64,000 bases of DNA, from positions 16,609-80,608 of the forward strand of contig DASSIM010000131.1 in the NCBI GenBank assembly GCA_035691865.1, written 5' to 3'. Of this stretch, positions 37,179-45,252 are shown piece by piece. The position numbers and the translations under genes were made by a program. The notes under the pieces are model-generated. The model saw nothing but the letters and a program-made list of their open reading frames with translations, did no database searches and was not told where the DNA came from. The DNA comes from Nitrosopolaris sp035691865. Its GTDB lineage: Archaea > Thermoproteota > Nitrososphaeria > Nitrososphaerales > Nitrososphaeraceae. How positions within the stretch are numbered: the first letter of the stretch is position 1; each line of letters opens with the position of its first letter.

Positions 37179-38702
37179 TCAGTACTGATTAACTAACTCG
37201 CTCATATCAGCTCTATAATAATCTAGTCTGTCTGGATCATATTTTTGTACGATCGTTATACGTTCACCTCTGTTTATTCTGTTGTCGATCACGTTACGAT
37301 GAACATAACCAGTTACAAATGTGTAACCTCTACGCCTTGCCTCTTTAAGGAAATGTACCCTAAGAAGGTGACCTCCTGTCTCTCCCCAATACCCAGGCTT
37401 AATGCTGATCCACTCCATATGGGCAGTATTCTTTTTTCCCCAATTCTCATCGCGTGTACCAGATCGAAGCTTGTAATTCTCCAACGGTCCGCCTTTTACA
37501 TAACCAGCAATCTTTGCTTCTTCATTTTCGATTCTCAAGGTGATTAGGATTGTACTGCTGTCAGAGAGTGACCTCGTAAACTTCTCTGCGTTTAGACGTA
37601 TTGGAGCAGGTAATTCTTTGTATATACTCAGTATAGCTTGTGAAATAGATGAATTAAGGTTGTCTTCGATTTTTTCTACTACTGGTATAAGCTTTAGTTC
37701 CTTTCTTCTGATTGAATTTCTTATGTTAATCTCCTGTTCCCAACTTTCCTTGAAAGCCTCTACATTATTAAAAAAATTTCTTTTGTATTCATAAGGGATA
37801 CCATGTAAAACACGCTCAACCATCTCTTTCTCCTCTTTCAATGCACTAAAATATTTGACCGATTCCTCATTTATCAGTGACGGATGCCATCCAAGAGAGT
37901 GTACATTGCGTCGTGCAAGTTCTTTAGAATGATCAAAATTACCAAGACTATAGCCTGCAATACGGTCTGAAATAGAAAGAAACCATCCTAGCGCTTCGTA
38001 GTGTTTTCGTACCGTAATATCATTCTCAGGAATCCCGGCAGTTGTAAATAATTTCTGGATTCTCTTGTTTGCATGCTCCGCTATGATACCTTTAAAGGGA
38101 TAGGCAGTACGGTAAATTAATGCAATTATAATGTCTAAGCTTACTTCAAAATCATCTATCCAGCGTTTTATTTTACCGTCTTTTCTTATGAACTTTTCAA
38201 CAGAATCCTCATGCGGTTTATCAAAGCGTTTTAAGGGATCATAGTCATGAAAAAGGGCAGCTATGAACAGGGTGATGAGATCTTTTTGACTAAATCTATA
38301 CTCTTGTCTGTTCTGACCATTGGCCGCCAACAAAGTAAAGTAAGCAACCTCAAGCTCATGATCGACATTGTGATAACCGTAATAATCTATTCCGAGCCCA
38401 TGTTTCGATAGTTCGGATACAGCATGTCGAATTATCTTGCTTACTAATTTACCATCAAGCCCCATAGCTGTAGACAACTCGCATATCTTGTCCCTAAGAC
38501 TTACCTGCTCAGTAACTCCACGTTTATAACGTAGCCACCAGGGAAATAACCTGATTCGTTTGTGAAGCACGTACCACCGTGGAAAAGGCTCGATCAGAGG
38601 ATTGAATTGATTCAAATCTTCAGGATTTTGATTACTGCTAGTATCGAAATCATCCAAAACTACAGCATGTTTGTCTATCTTTTCACTAGGTATTGGTGAC
38701 AA
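37179..38702 (-). CDS. HD-domain hydrolase fused to GNAT acetyltransferase
   Basis: 507 residues. The middle carries an HD phosphohydrolase core: YYGYHNVDHELEVAYFTLL supplies the first His, LFIAALFHDYDP the HD pair, and KHYEALGWFLSISDRIAGY the distal Asp. The C-terminal 130 residues form a GNAT fold: HMEWISIKPGYWGETGGHLL (acetyl-CoA loop) and RRRGYTFVTGYVHRNVIDN. A basic N-terminal stretch of 70 residues precedes. An HD and GNAT pairing in one chain is unusual; it could hydrolyse a nucleotide or cyclic nucleotide and transfer an acyl group. No neighbour offers a hint. Confidence 0.8.
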   Translation of the reverse strand: MSPIPSEKIDKHAVVLDDFDTSSNQNPEDLNQFNPLIEPFPRWYVLHKRIRLFPWWLRYKRGVTEQVSLRDKICELSTAMGLDGKLVSKIIRHAVSELSKHGLGIDYYGYHNVDHELEVAYFTLLAANGQNRQEYRFSQKDLITLFIAALFHDYDPLKRFDKPHEDSVEKFIRKDGKIKRWIDDFEVSLDIIIALIYRTAYPFKGIIAEHANKRIQKLFTTAGIPENDITVRKHYEALGWFLSISDRIAGYSLGNFDHSKELARRNVHSLGWHPSLINEESVKYFSALKEEKEMVERVLHGIPYEYKRNFFNNVEAFKESWEQEINIRNSIRRKELKLIPVVEKIEDNLNSSISQAILSIYKELPAPIRLNAEKFTRSLSDSSTILITLRIENEEAKIAGYVKGGPLENYKLRSGTRDENWGKKNTAHMEWISIKPGYWGETGGHLLRVHFLKEARRRGYTFVTGYVHRNVIDNRINRGERITIVQKYDPDRLDYYRADMSELVNQY

Positions 38703-39112
38703 TGGTCAGCTCCACAGTTAGATAGTATGTTATATGTCTGACTAATAAACATAAAAATCTCGTTATACTATACGCTTCTAAATGGAGAATATTAAAGATG
38801 TAGCACATTTAGTCATTTTTTTCTCTGCTAATAGAGCTAAACCATACAAAAACTACTAACACGCATTACATATCTGGTTTGTTACATTCAGTTCCGCTAC
38901 AATCATGAGGTAATACCACAGCTTGTTTGAAGAGGGGTGTATGACTATCAAAGAGTCCAGCATCCCATTGATTTTTAGATATCCGGAAATTGAAGTACTT
39001 ATAATATCGATAGCACAAACCTTTTCAAGTCGAGCCTAAGGTCTTCGAATTAGACCGCGGATTGTAGCTTGTAGCACAATAGATATAGATTGAGTCCTTT
39101 TCTTGTTATGAT
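38703..39112. other. Intergenic with coding-like fragment
   Basis: Holds the minus-strand fragment 38866-39018, listed separately. The rest is non-coding. This begins a 4.6-kb stretch with no intact gene of size. Confidence 0.3.
38866..39018 (-). pseudogene. Unrecognised protein fragment
   Basis: A frame from TTG 39018 to TAA 38866-38868 encodes about 50 residues: CYRYYKYFNFRISKNQWDAG then FDSHTPLFKQAVVLPHDCS. Composition is clearly protein-like with regular hydrophobic and acidic residues. An in-frame stop lies just before. Probably the end of a lost gene. Confidence 0.3.
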
Positions 39113-39805
39113 ATGCCATTAAACAAGTCATGGCATGACTATAACGAATCACTAATTGAACGGGCACGTGTTTTGATTGACTTATCTTTCATTAAATCAT
39201 CTAATAAAGAAATTAAAAAGATGAATATTGACAAGGTTGGAGCACCATTTTAATATTCTGATAATTATGTCCTGTTTCTGGCATTTCTGAAGATTGGTTT
39301 TAAAATTCCTTACCGAATGATCCCAAGGCATAGTACGTGGATTATCAGATTATGTCAGAATTGAGGAAATACACTTCACTGATATCAGGAGAAGAATGAT
39401 CAGGCTTAAACCATCAATTGTGGTGATGGATTTTGGTGATGGTAAAGAAGAACCAATAACGCTGAGAGTCGATGCATCAGGTCTGACTGTATCAAGGAAG
39501 GGTCATGGAATTTGTCAAATACATATAGCTGTGACGCAAAATCCAAGTGATTTGTTTTCGAATAACTAAAGGAACTGTGCACGACGCCAAAAAGTTTTGT
39601 CCTTTAGTAAGAGAAGCAGCAAAAAATATGACATCGAAAAATTACATGCAGACAAGGCGCATGATAACAGAAGAAATTTAACTTACTAGATGAACTGGAT
39701 GTTGAACCTGCAATTGAAATAAGAAATAATGGATCCACTAGTGTTTGGAGATATGTCAGTGATAGAACTGGGGGTATTTACAGGGTTTATAGTAGTTTAC
39801 CATAA
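39113..39805 (+). pseudogene. IS5-type transposase pseudogene
   Basis: Starts MPLNKSWHDYNESLIERAR and reads VDKVGAPF before a TAA that replaces the expected Gln codon; the same frame continues YSDNYVLFLAFLKIGFKIP. Shifted frames then give VRGLSDYVRIEEIHFTDIRR, EPITLRVDASGLTVSRKGH and ELDVEPAIEIRNNGSTSVW. The D-A-S-G (first catalytic Asp) region and the EPAIEIR motif match archaeal IS5-like DDE transposases. One nonsense mutation and at least three frameshifts show it is dead. No terminal repeats were located. Confidence 0.75.
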
Positions 39806-39997
39806 TACTTCTAATTCTATTTTGTCTTCGGTTTAGTCGGAGTCAAAACTATTATAATGGTATATATATCTTGATCACACCGCCACACGAGATGAGAAGG
39901 CTATCAACCGCAATTCCGCAATTTATTTTGTCTATGATATAAAAGTGATCTATCGATCTTGGTCATCACCCTTGCTATGATAATTTTATTTTAGCTT
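39806..39997. other. Short gap between two pseudogenes
   Basis: No coding stretch. T-rich at several places. Forms part of the decayed region. Confidence 0.3.
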
Positions 39998-40269
39998 TAT
40001 TTCTCGCTGATATAAATAATCGGAGCTACTTCGTCAATCTTGTTTTGTAAATGCAATAAATGTATACCCTTCTCCGTTGTTCTGTATGTGTGCCGCCCTT
40101 CATCGTATTGTATCAAACCATTTTCTACTAAGAGCGACAAGTATTCTCTCAGCAGATTAAAGGATATAAACGCGCTATACTTAATTTAGTCTAAGTAGCT
40201 CTCCCGCCATTTGCTGCATTCAAAAGTAGCCCGATTATGTCAGTCCTGCTTCTGTATTTCACTTCTCAT
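39998..40269 (-). pseudogene. ArnR1-like winged-helix regulator pseudogene
   Basis: Start MRSEIQKQD; a shifted frame reads RTDIIGLLLNAANGGRAT, then a stop, and after another shift LLREYLSLLVENGLIQYDEG and YRTTEKGIHLLHLQNKIDE. The D-I-I...L...A-N-G-G-A-T and LL.YLELLVENGLI.YD....Y..TEKG pattern is the winged-helix family found repeatedly in archaeal transcription regulators. At least two disruptions, so not functional. Confidence 0.7.
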
Positions 40270-40433
40270 ATAATTTAAATTATTATTAGAAACCAAGCTT
40301 TCATCATGTACAAGTATCCTTAGTACGAGAAAAAGAAATATAGGCTATTCTTATCAACCGCCAATATTCGAATTGAATCTGCGGCTATTAGACTATCGTC
40401 GGATATAACAACCAAACGCTAAAGCTGTCGCCG

Positions 40434-40615
40434 TGGCATCGATCACAGATCCTCGTCATATGGGAAACGTAATCTGGTCTCATGCATCTTGGGTTGACGA
40501 TAAATCTGGTTTTGGGGTATTATGCAGGCGATGGCGTAGACCTCATTTCAAAAATAGTAGAGGACCGATACATCAATTAAAAATATCGGCATTCCGATTT
40601 GACTTTGTCTTGTGA
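40434..40615 (+). pseudogene. Short coding-like fragment, unknown
   Basis: The frame MASITDPRHMGNVIWSHASW followed, after a shift, by YYAGDGVDLISKIVEDRY suggests part of an enzyme sequence. No family is recognised. Kept because its composition stands out in an otherwise non-coding stretch. Confidence 0.2.
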
Positions 40616-40870
40616 AATACAGAAGTCGTATCGGCGCTATAACTAAAGTTTCTTTTATGTAAGATAAACGTTTCAGCCGCATTTTTTTGTCGTGTTACTC
40701 ATGATCTCTTGATGATCGTTAATTATTGATCTTTTTTACGTCAAATAAAACGTCAGATTATAATTGTAAATTGAACTAAGCGATTTGAAGATAGATATTT
40801 AATGGTACGGTGTGACATAAAAAAATTAGGTATAAAAAATAAGATTAGAGGGAGAATATTGTGGTGTTTG

Positions 40871-41060
40871 TCATATAAATATCCCTCCGTAGTCTGATAT
40901 GTTTATTTCTATGGTAATTTTATCGCGCTCTTTTATGGCCATGTCTTCGTGTTCCCCAGTACTGATTTTTAAACGGATGGAACACCGTTAGCGGGCAGCG
41001 CCATATTGTCGTCTATTAAGACAACTGAAAGGGGGGGATACGATCGACTATACACAGACA
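40871..41060 (-). pseudogene. Fragment of a secreted-type protein, unknown
   Basis: Two frames on the minus strand, PPLSVVLIDDNMALPANGV and after a shift KISTGEHEDMAIKERDKI then TIEINISDYGGIFI, read like a beta-rich exported protein. The internal MAIKERDK start would give only 23 residues. Likely decayed. Confidence 0.3.
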
Positions 41061-41495
41061 TACTCGCGGATCTTTTTCTTTGGATTTCAATGATTCCTGA
41101 CCCGTAGTGAGCACGACCTCTAAATTGGAATCATCTTATCAAGAATGAACCAAATGGGAACTCCATGAGGCCTTCCATATTTTGATTTGTGTACTTGGAT
41201 AAGTGAGATTCAACACATTAAATGCGCCTAGTTCGTATTTGAAGCATTTCTTGCCTCAATTGACTCAATATTAGGCAAGATAAATAATGACGATGCAGAG
41301 TTCTCTTGTAGTTTTGGTTGCATCGCTTGCACAAAGTGACTTTAAGGACGTACTATAAACCATAACTCTTGGTATGGTTCCACTAACTTGATAGAGATGT
41401 AAAAATATGTCTCCATAATTAATGTCCAGTTAATGATGAAGTATTCGATCAAATAATCAAAGATACCCTTTAGGGAAGACCTCTTATCTTTATGT
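41061..41495. other. Intergenic, no gene seen
   Basis: About 430 bases upstream of the 153-residue gene on its far side. No consistent coding signal, no long repeat. Confidence 0.3.
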
Positions 41496-41957
41496 TCATA
41501 CTGTTGTTGATTTTACTTGATAATGGTCCAAATATCTAATTGATGTATCTATCACTGCTCTTTCTTGATCGTATTCTCTGATCCAATAAGTAGCTATGGC
41601 ATATTCCTCATTGCTGTCGCTTCTTATAGTCATTGAATGACCATTGATATCGACTATACGTCCAATATAGATCATCTCGCAGGTATTAACTTTTTTATTT
41701 ATTAACTCATTCCAATTAGATGTTTGTTTTAGCTTTTCGAGAGAATGGCTTCGAGGTTTTGATCGTACCACTGATCTTACTCCAGATTCTTTGATGTATT
41801 GAAAGCGTTGTTTCCTATCTCTGTTTCTATTTAGTCCTAGAATGATGCCGCGTTTCCACCATTTGATCGACAGTACTGTTCTATTAAAAAATAATACTAT
41901 CGTTAGGCTTGCGCCTATAGCTGTGACAAGGAGAATTATAGAGTCCACATAGGTCAC
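41496..41957 (-). CDS. Single-helix membrane protein with soluble tail
   Basis: 153 residues. N-terminal helix (SIILLVTAIGASLTIVLFF), a strongly basic segment (NRNRDRKQRFQ), then a small possibly beta-rich C-terminal domain: MIYIGRIVDINGHSMTIRS and EEYAIATYWIREYDQERAV. The end pattern could be a small barrel like a PRC domain. Unknown role. Confidence 0.55.
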   Translation of the reverse strand: MTYVDSIILLVTAIGASLTIVLFFNRTVLSIKWWKRGIILGLNRNRDRKQRFQYIKESGVRSVVRSKPRSHSLEKLKQTSNWNELINKKVNTCEMIYIGRIVDINGHSMTIRSDSNEEYAIATYWIREYDQERAVIDTSIRYLDHYQVKSTTV

Positions 41958-42440
41958 TCACTAATTGTTGCTTAGGAGAAGACAAACCAGAATTTATATG
42001 TTTGTACAGGATCGACTGACAGACTCAGCTAGTGAAGAAAACAGCAATTGCATAACTCACTGTTCTGTTAATAGGGTGTTGACCTAGCTGCATTTAACTT
42101 ATGCAATATACCCTCGTTTATGATGGTTAAATGGCCTATCTATAACTATAGTGATACGTGTTGAAATAGTACGTATTTTGATGTGATTGTTTTGAATAAT
42201 GAGTTTAGTAATGTGAACGATGGTAAAGAAGTGCATGATGCAGACGTCCAGATTCTCGTTCGATTATTCATGTTATGTGTTATATTATTGGAGTCTCCAA
42301 TGTCCCACGAATTATTTATAACACATTTATAGTTACCAAGACACCTTTTGCCTTGCATGGTTTTCAGTATAACAATAAGTCAGAATAATAATGAACTCAA
42401 ATTCCTTTGTTTCTTTTTCGATTTATGTTGGAACATATCA
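41958..42440. other. Intergenic, no gene seen
   Basis: Follows the 153-residue gene upstream. No coding stretch on either strand, aside from the short upstream part of the transposase fragment. Region is A/T-rich. Confidence 0.3.
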
Positions 42441-42644
42441 GTTATAGAATCATTTCTGGATCTTGCTAATCTATATTGTAGACATTCAGTTTATGCAGAT
42501 GGTGGTAGATGGTATTACCATGAAAATCAACTGGACTCATCGCTTCAAAAAGACATTATTGTAGGAGTATTGAAATATGTTATTGACAGTACTGGCAATC
42601 TGTATGATTATTATCCGTGTATACAGGTCGAACTACCAGATTGA
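42441..42644 (+). pseudogene. Transposase C-terminal fragment (IS6-like DDE)
   Basis: Open frame ending in TGA at 42642-42644. It contains SFLDLANLYCRHSVYADGG then RWYYHENQLDSSLQKDII and GVLKYVIDSTGNLYDYYPC. VYADGG..WY, the K-x-I-I...V..YV...T and DDYYPC-like ending match the catalytic end of archaeal IS6-like transposases. N-terminal two-thirds missing and no inverted repeats seen. Confidence 0.65.
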
Positions 42645-43127
42645 TACAATTGGCTACGATTGATTGTATTCATGCATAATTTGAGAACATATTTCAAATT
42701 TTGTTTACTAATACGGATCACGTGAAATGAGCGCCTCCATTTAGAGGTGGATAAGTATATCCTTCAAATAGCATATATGTCAGATATATCATACGAGACC
42801 GTATCGACACCGTATCGACACGGTTAGAGAAGATTTACCAAAGGTTCAAGCAAAATAAGATCTTCAGCTTATCTCTAGCAATATTATTAGTATGCCTCAT
42901 CCTACACTCCACATAAATGCTGTCACTAACCAAGTATGATGTCCTACCGTCAAACTACCGAAATATTTGTTGAAAGGTTGAAAATTTATTCGAAGAGGAT
43001 ACGGCGACCTTCTTTAATTGTAGTGAAATTAGGTTTAAATGATAATCAAAGTTAAGGTGATGGAATAAGTCGAGCTAAAGTGATTTTAGTTGTTGCTAAG
43101 AGCGAAGAGTGTTTGCTGGCCTATGGC
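42645..43127. other. Intergenic with tiny coding-like frame and tandem repeat
   Basis: An 11-bp unit accgtatcgac is directly repeated at 42798-42808 and 42809-42819. Plus strand 42939-43055 holds a 38-codon frame, MSYRQTTEIFVERLKIYSK and then RIRRPSLIVVKLGLND, basic and protein-like but unsupported otherwise. Confidence 0.3.
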
Positions 43128-43325
43128 TCATCCTCCCGCAATACATTTCTTGCATTTTATTGCAAATTGTCTGATATTAATATAAATAGAATATATTTTT
43201 TTATCTAATTGCAGGGTTTGGAATGCTATTCTTAGATATCTTTCGAGCGTAAGATTATCTATAAATTTGTAACTTTGAAGTCCATTGTTATCGAATTTGT
43301 ATTGTAGATCATAAAGCAACATCAT
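43128..43325 (-). CDS. Doubtful 65-residue protein
   Basis: ATG start, Lys/Ile/Tyr-rich: LTLERYLRIAFQTLQLDKK then IYINIRQFAIKCKKCIAGG, with one CxxC. Helical tendency, no signal peptide. Divergent from the kdp operon and about 200 bases from it. Could be a minor gene. Confidence 0.35.
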   Translation of the reverse strand: MMLLYDLQYKFDNNGLQSYKFIDNLTLERYLRIAFQTLQLDKKIYSIYINIRQFAIKCKKCIAGG

Positions 43326-43378
43326 TCGTGCTTACCTATGATTAATTTAATGAAAACATTTTGTAATATTGAGGAAAG

Positions 43379-43400
43379 AATACAATATTATTATTGTATT
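43379..43400. promoter_or_regulatory. Inverted repeat in kdp promoter region
   Basis: aatacaat and attgtatt are exact inverted repeats with attatt between them. They lie about 210 bases before the chosen kdpA start, in the only sizeable gap before the operon. No KdpD/KdpE pair is encoded nearby, so potassium-dependent control must come from elsewhere or from this site. Confidence 0.3.
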
Positions 43401-43609
43401 TTAGTCATAAACTATTAATATCTGAAGTTCAAGCAAATCTACAACTATTTAGTGAGTGACCTATGTGGACAAAATAAAAAGGGTTGCTGCTGACCAACTA
43501 CTGCTTATAAGCATCGAATCGGTGCTTTTTGTTTCCCTCGGACGGGATGAAATCAGAGGTTTGTGGATGCGCATTACCTTTACCGAAAGAGTACGATGGT
43601 GTTAATTTA

Positions 43610-45238
43610 ATGAATCCCATAGTGGAATTAATTGTAGTTTTTGGAGGAACATTAAGTTTGTCAGTTCCTTTTGGACTCTATATTGCCAGGATGATATCCT
43701 ATGAATTGAGACCATTGGAAGCTCCACTTGCAAGAGTCGAAAATGGATTCTACAAGATCATTGGGATAGATAAAGACAAACAGATGACATGGAAGGAATA
43801 TTCACTTGCCTTAGTGCTCACGAACGTCATAGTGGCAGGCTTTATTTTTTTTATGTTAGTATTTCAGAACCTTCTTCCATCTTCAACACATGTAAATGGC
43901 CTTTCAATTGATTTGGCCTTTCACACTGCTATTTCATTTGTTACAAATACTGATCTACAGCATTATGCAGGTGACCAACAACTTTCGGTAATATCCCAAA
44001 TGATTCCACTTACATTTGTTATGTTTGTAGCTCCTGCTTCTGGGATTGCTGCTGCGTTTGCATTTATCCGCGGTTTTATAAGAAAGAATTTTGGGCTTGG
44101 TAATTTCTATGTCGACTTTATACGAATAATTTTAACACTACTACTTCCTGTTGCGTTTGGATCTGCCCTGCTTCTTATACTGCTGGGAGTCCCACAGACT
44201 CTACAATCATCAATCACGATCAATCATACCTTGGAAGGACATAATCAAACCATTACAACAGGCCCAGTTGCTTCTTTGGAATCGATTAAAGATCTTGGCA
44301 GCAATGGTGGCGGATACTATGGTGCAAATTCCGGTTATCCATATGAGAATCCTAATGGTCTTTCAAATACCTATGAAATGTTTCTCATGCTGATAATTCC
44401 TTTGTCATTTCCTATTGCATACGGTAAATTGGTAGGAAAGGCTCGAGGAGTATCATTACTATTAACCATACTAATCGCGTTTGGAATTTTGCTGGCAATA
44501 GCCTTCAGTCAAGTAAGTGGGCCTACCAGTTTAGAAACTAGGTTTGGTAGTTTTGGTACCGAATTTTTCAATACCGTCTCTATAACTACGAATACTGGAT
44601 CAGCGAATTCTGCACTGAGTGGAATGTCTCCAAATCCAGTAATGTCTTTCTTGCTTGGCATGTTTATTCAATCCGTTCCTGGAGCTGATGGTACAGGAAT
44701 CATGTATATGATCATCTACGTAATCATAACTCTCTTTCTAGTTGGCTTGATGGTTGGCAAGACTCCAGAATTTATGAACATGAAAATAAACCCAACAAAC
44801 GTCAAATTAGCTGTTTTTGTATTCTTAATGCATCCTGCATTAATATTAATTCCAACCGTAATTGCGTTTACCACTGGAAATGTCCAGAGCGTATTGTCTG
44901 TTCCTGCAGGAAAGATGGTAACAGCCTCAGGCTATACTCAAGCATTATACGAATACACATCTGCATCAGCCAACAATGGCTCTGATTACTTGGGAACTTC
45001 TGCCAACACACCGTTCTGGAATTTGTCGACTGCGATAGTTATGTTTCTTGGAAGATACGCGCCAATAGTCTTGATGCTGGCTATGGCTGGCTCCTTCACA
45101 GTCAAAGATAGAAAAGAGGCCATTGAACCGATCAGAACACACGGCCCGTTGTTTATTTCAATATTATTGGTCATGACGTTCCTTCTGACAGCACTAACTT
45201 TCTTTCCATTCATAGTAATAGGACCGTTTTCAATGTAA
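43610..45238 (+). CDS. kdpA: KdpA, K+-transporting ATPase channel subunit
   Basis: About 542 residues from the ATG at 43610, which gives the normal N-terminus (IVELIVVFGGTLSLSVPFG); in-frame codons further upstream would add about 27 residues. Ten or more helices. Selectivity-filter motifs are visible: FVTNTDLQHYAGD, DLGSNGGGYYGANSGYPY, TTNTGSANSALSGMSPNP and PGADGTGIMYMI. It forms the K+ pathway of the Kdp complex in the membrane. kdpB starts 15 bases after the stop. Confidence 0.95.
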   Translation: MNPIVELIVVFGGTLSLSVPFGLYIARMISYELRPLEAPLARVENGFYKIIGIDKDKQMTWKEYSLALVLTNVIVAGFIFFMLVFQNLLPSSTHVNGLSIDLAFHTAISFVTNTDLQHYAGDQQLSVISQMIPLTFVMFVAPASGIAAAFAFIRGFIRKNFGLGNFYVDFIRIILTLLLPVAFGSALLLILLGVPQTLQSSITINHTLEGHNQTITTGPVASLESIKDLGSNGGGYYGANSGYPYENPNGLSNTYEMFLMLIIPLSFPIAYGKLVGKARGVSLLLTILIAFGILLAIAFSQVSGPTSLETRFGSFGTEFFNTVSITTNTGSANSALSGMSPNPVMSFLLGMFIQSVPGADGTGIMYMIIYVIITLFLVGLMVGKTPEFMNMKINPTNVKLAVFVFLMHPALILIPTVIAFTTGNVQSVLSVPAGKMVTASGYTQALYEYTSASANNGSDYLGTSANTPFWNLSTAIVMFLGRYAPIVLMLAMAGSFTVKDRKEAIEPIRTHGPLFISILLVMTFLLTALTFFPFIVIGPFSM

Positions 45239-45252
45239 TGGAGACGAGATAA

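Noticed and set aside
39013..39061. tRNA-like sequence ggtct...agacc near 39040
   Set aside because: Five-base stem only; no acceptor arm, anticodon loop or T-loop sequence; no tRNA was found anywhere in the window.
42798..42819. Two 11-bp direct repeats considered as iterons or a CRISPR-like array
   Set aside because: Only two units with a partial third and no spacers; far too small for either.
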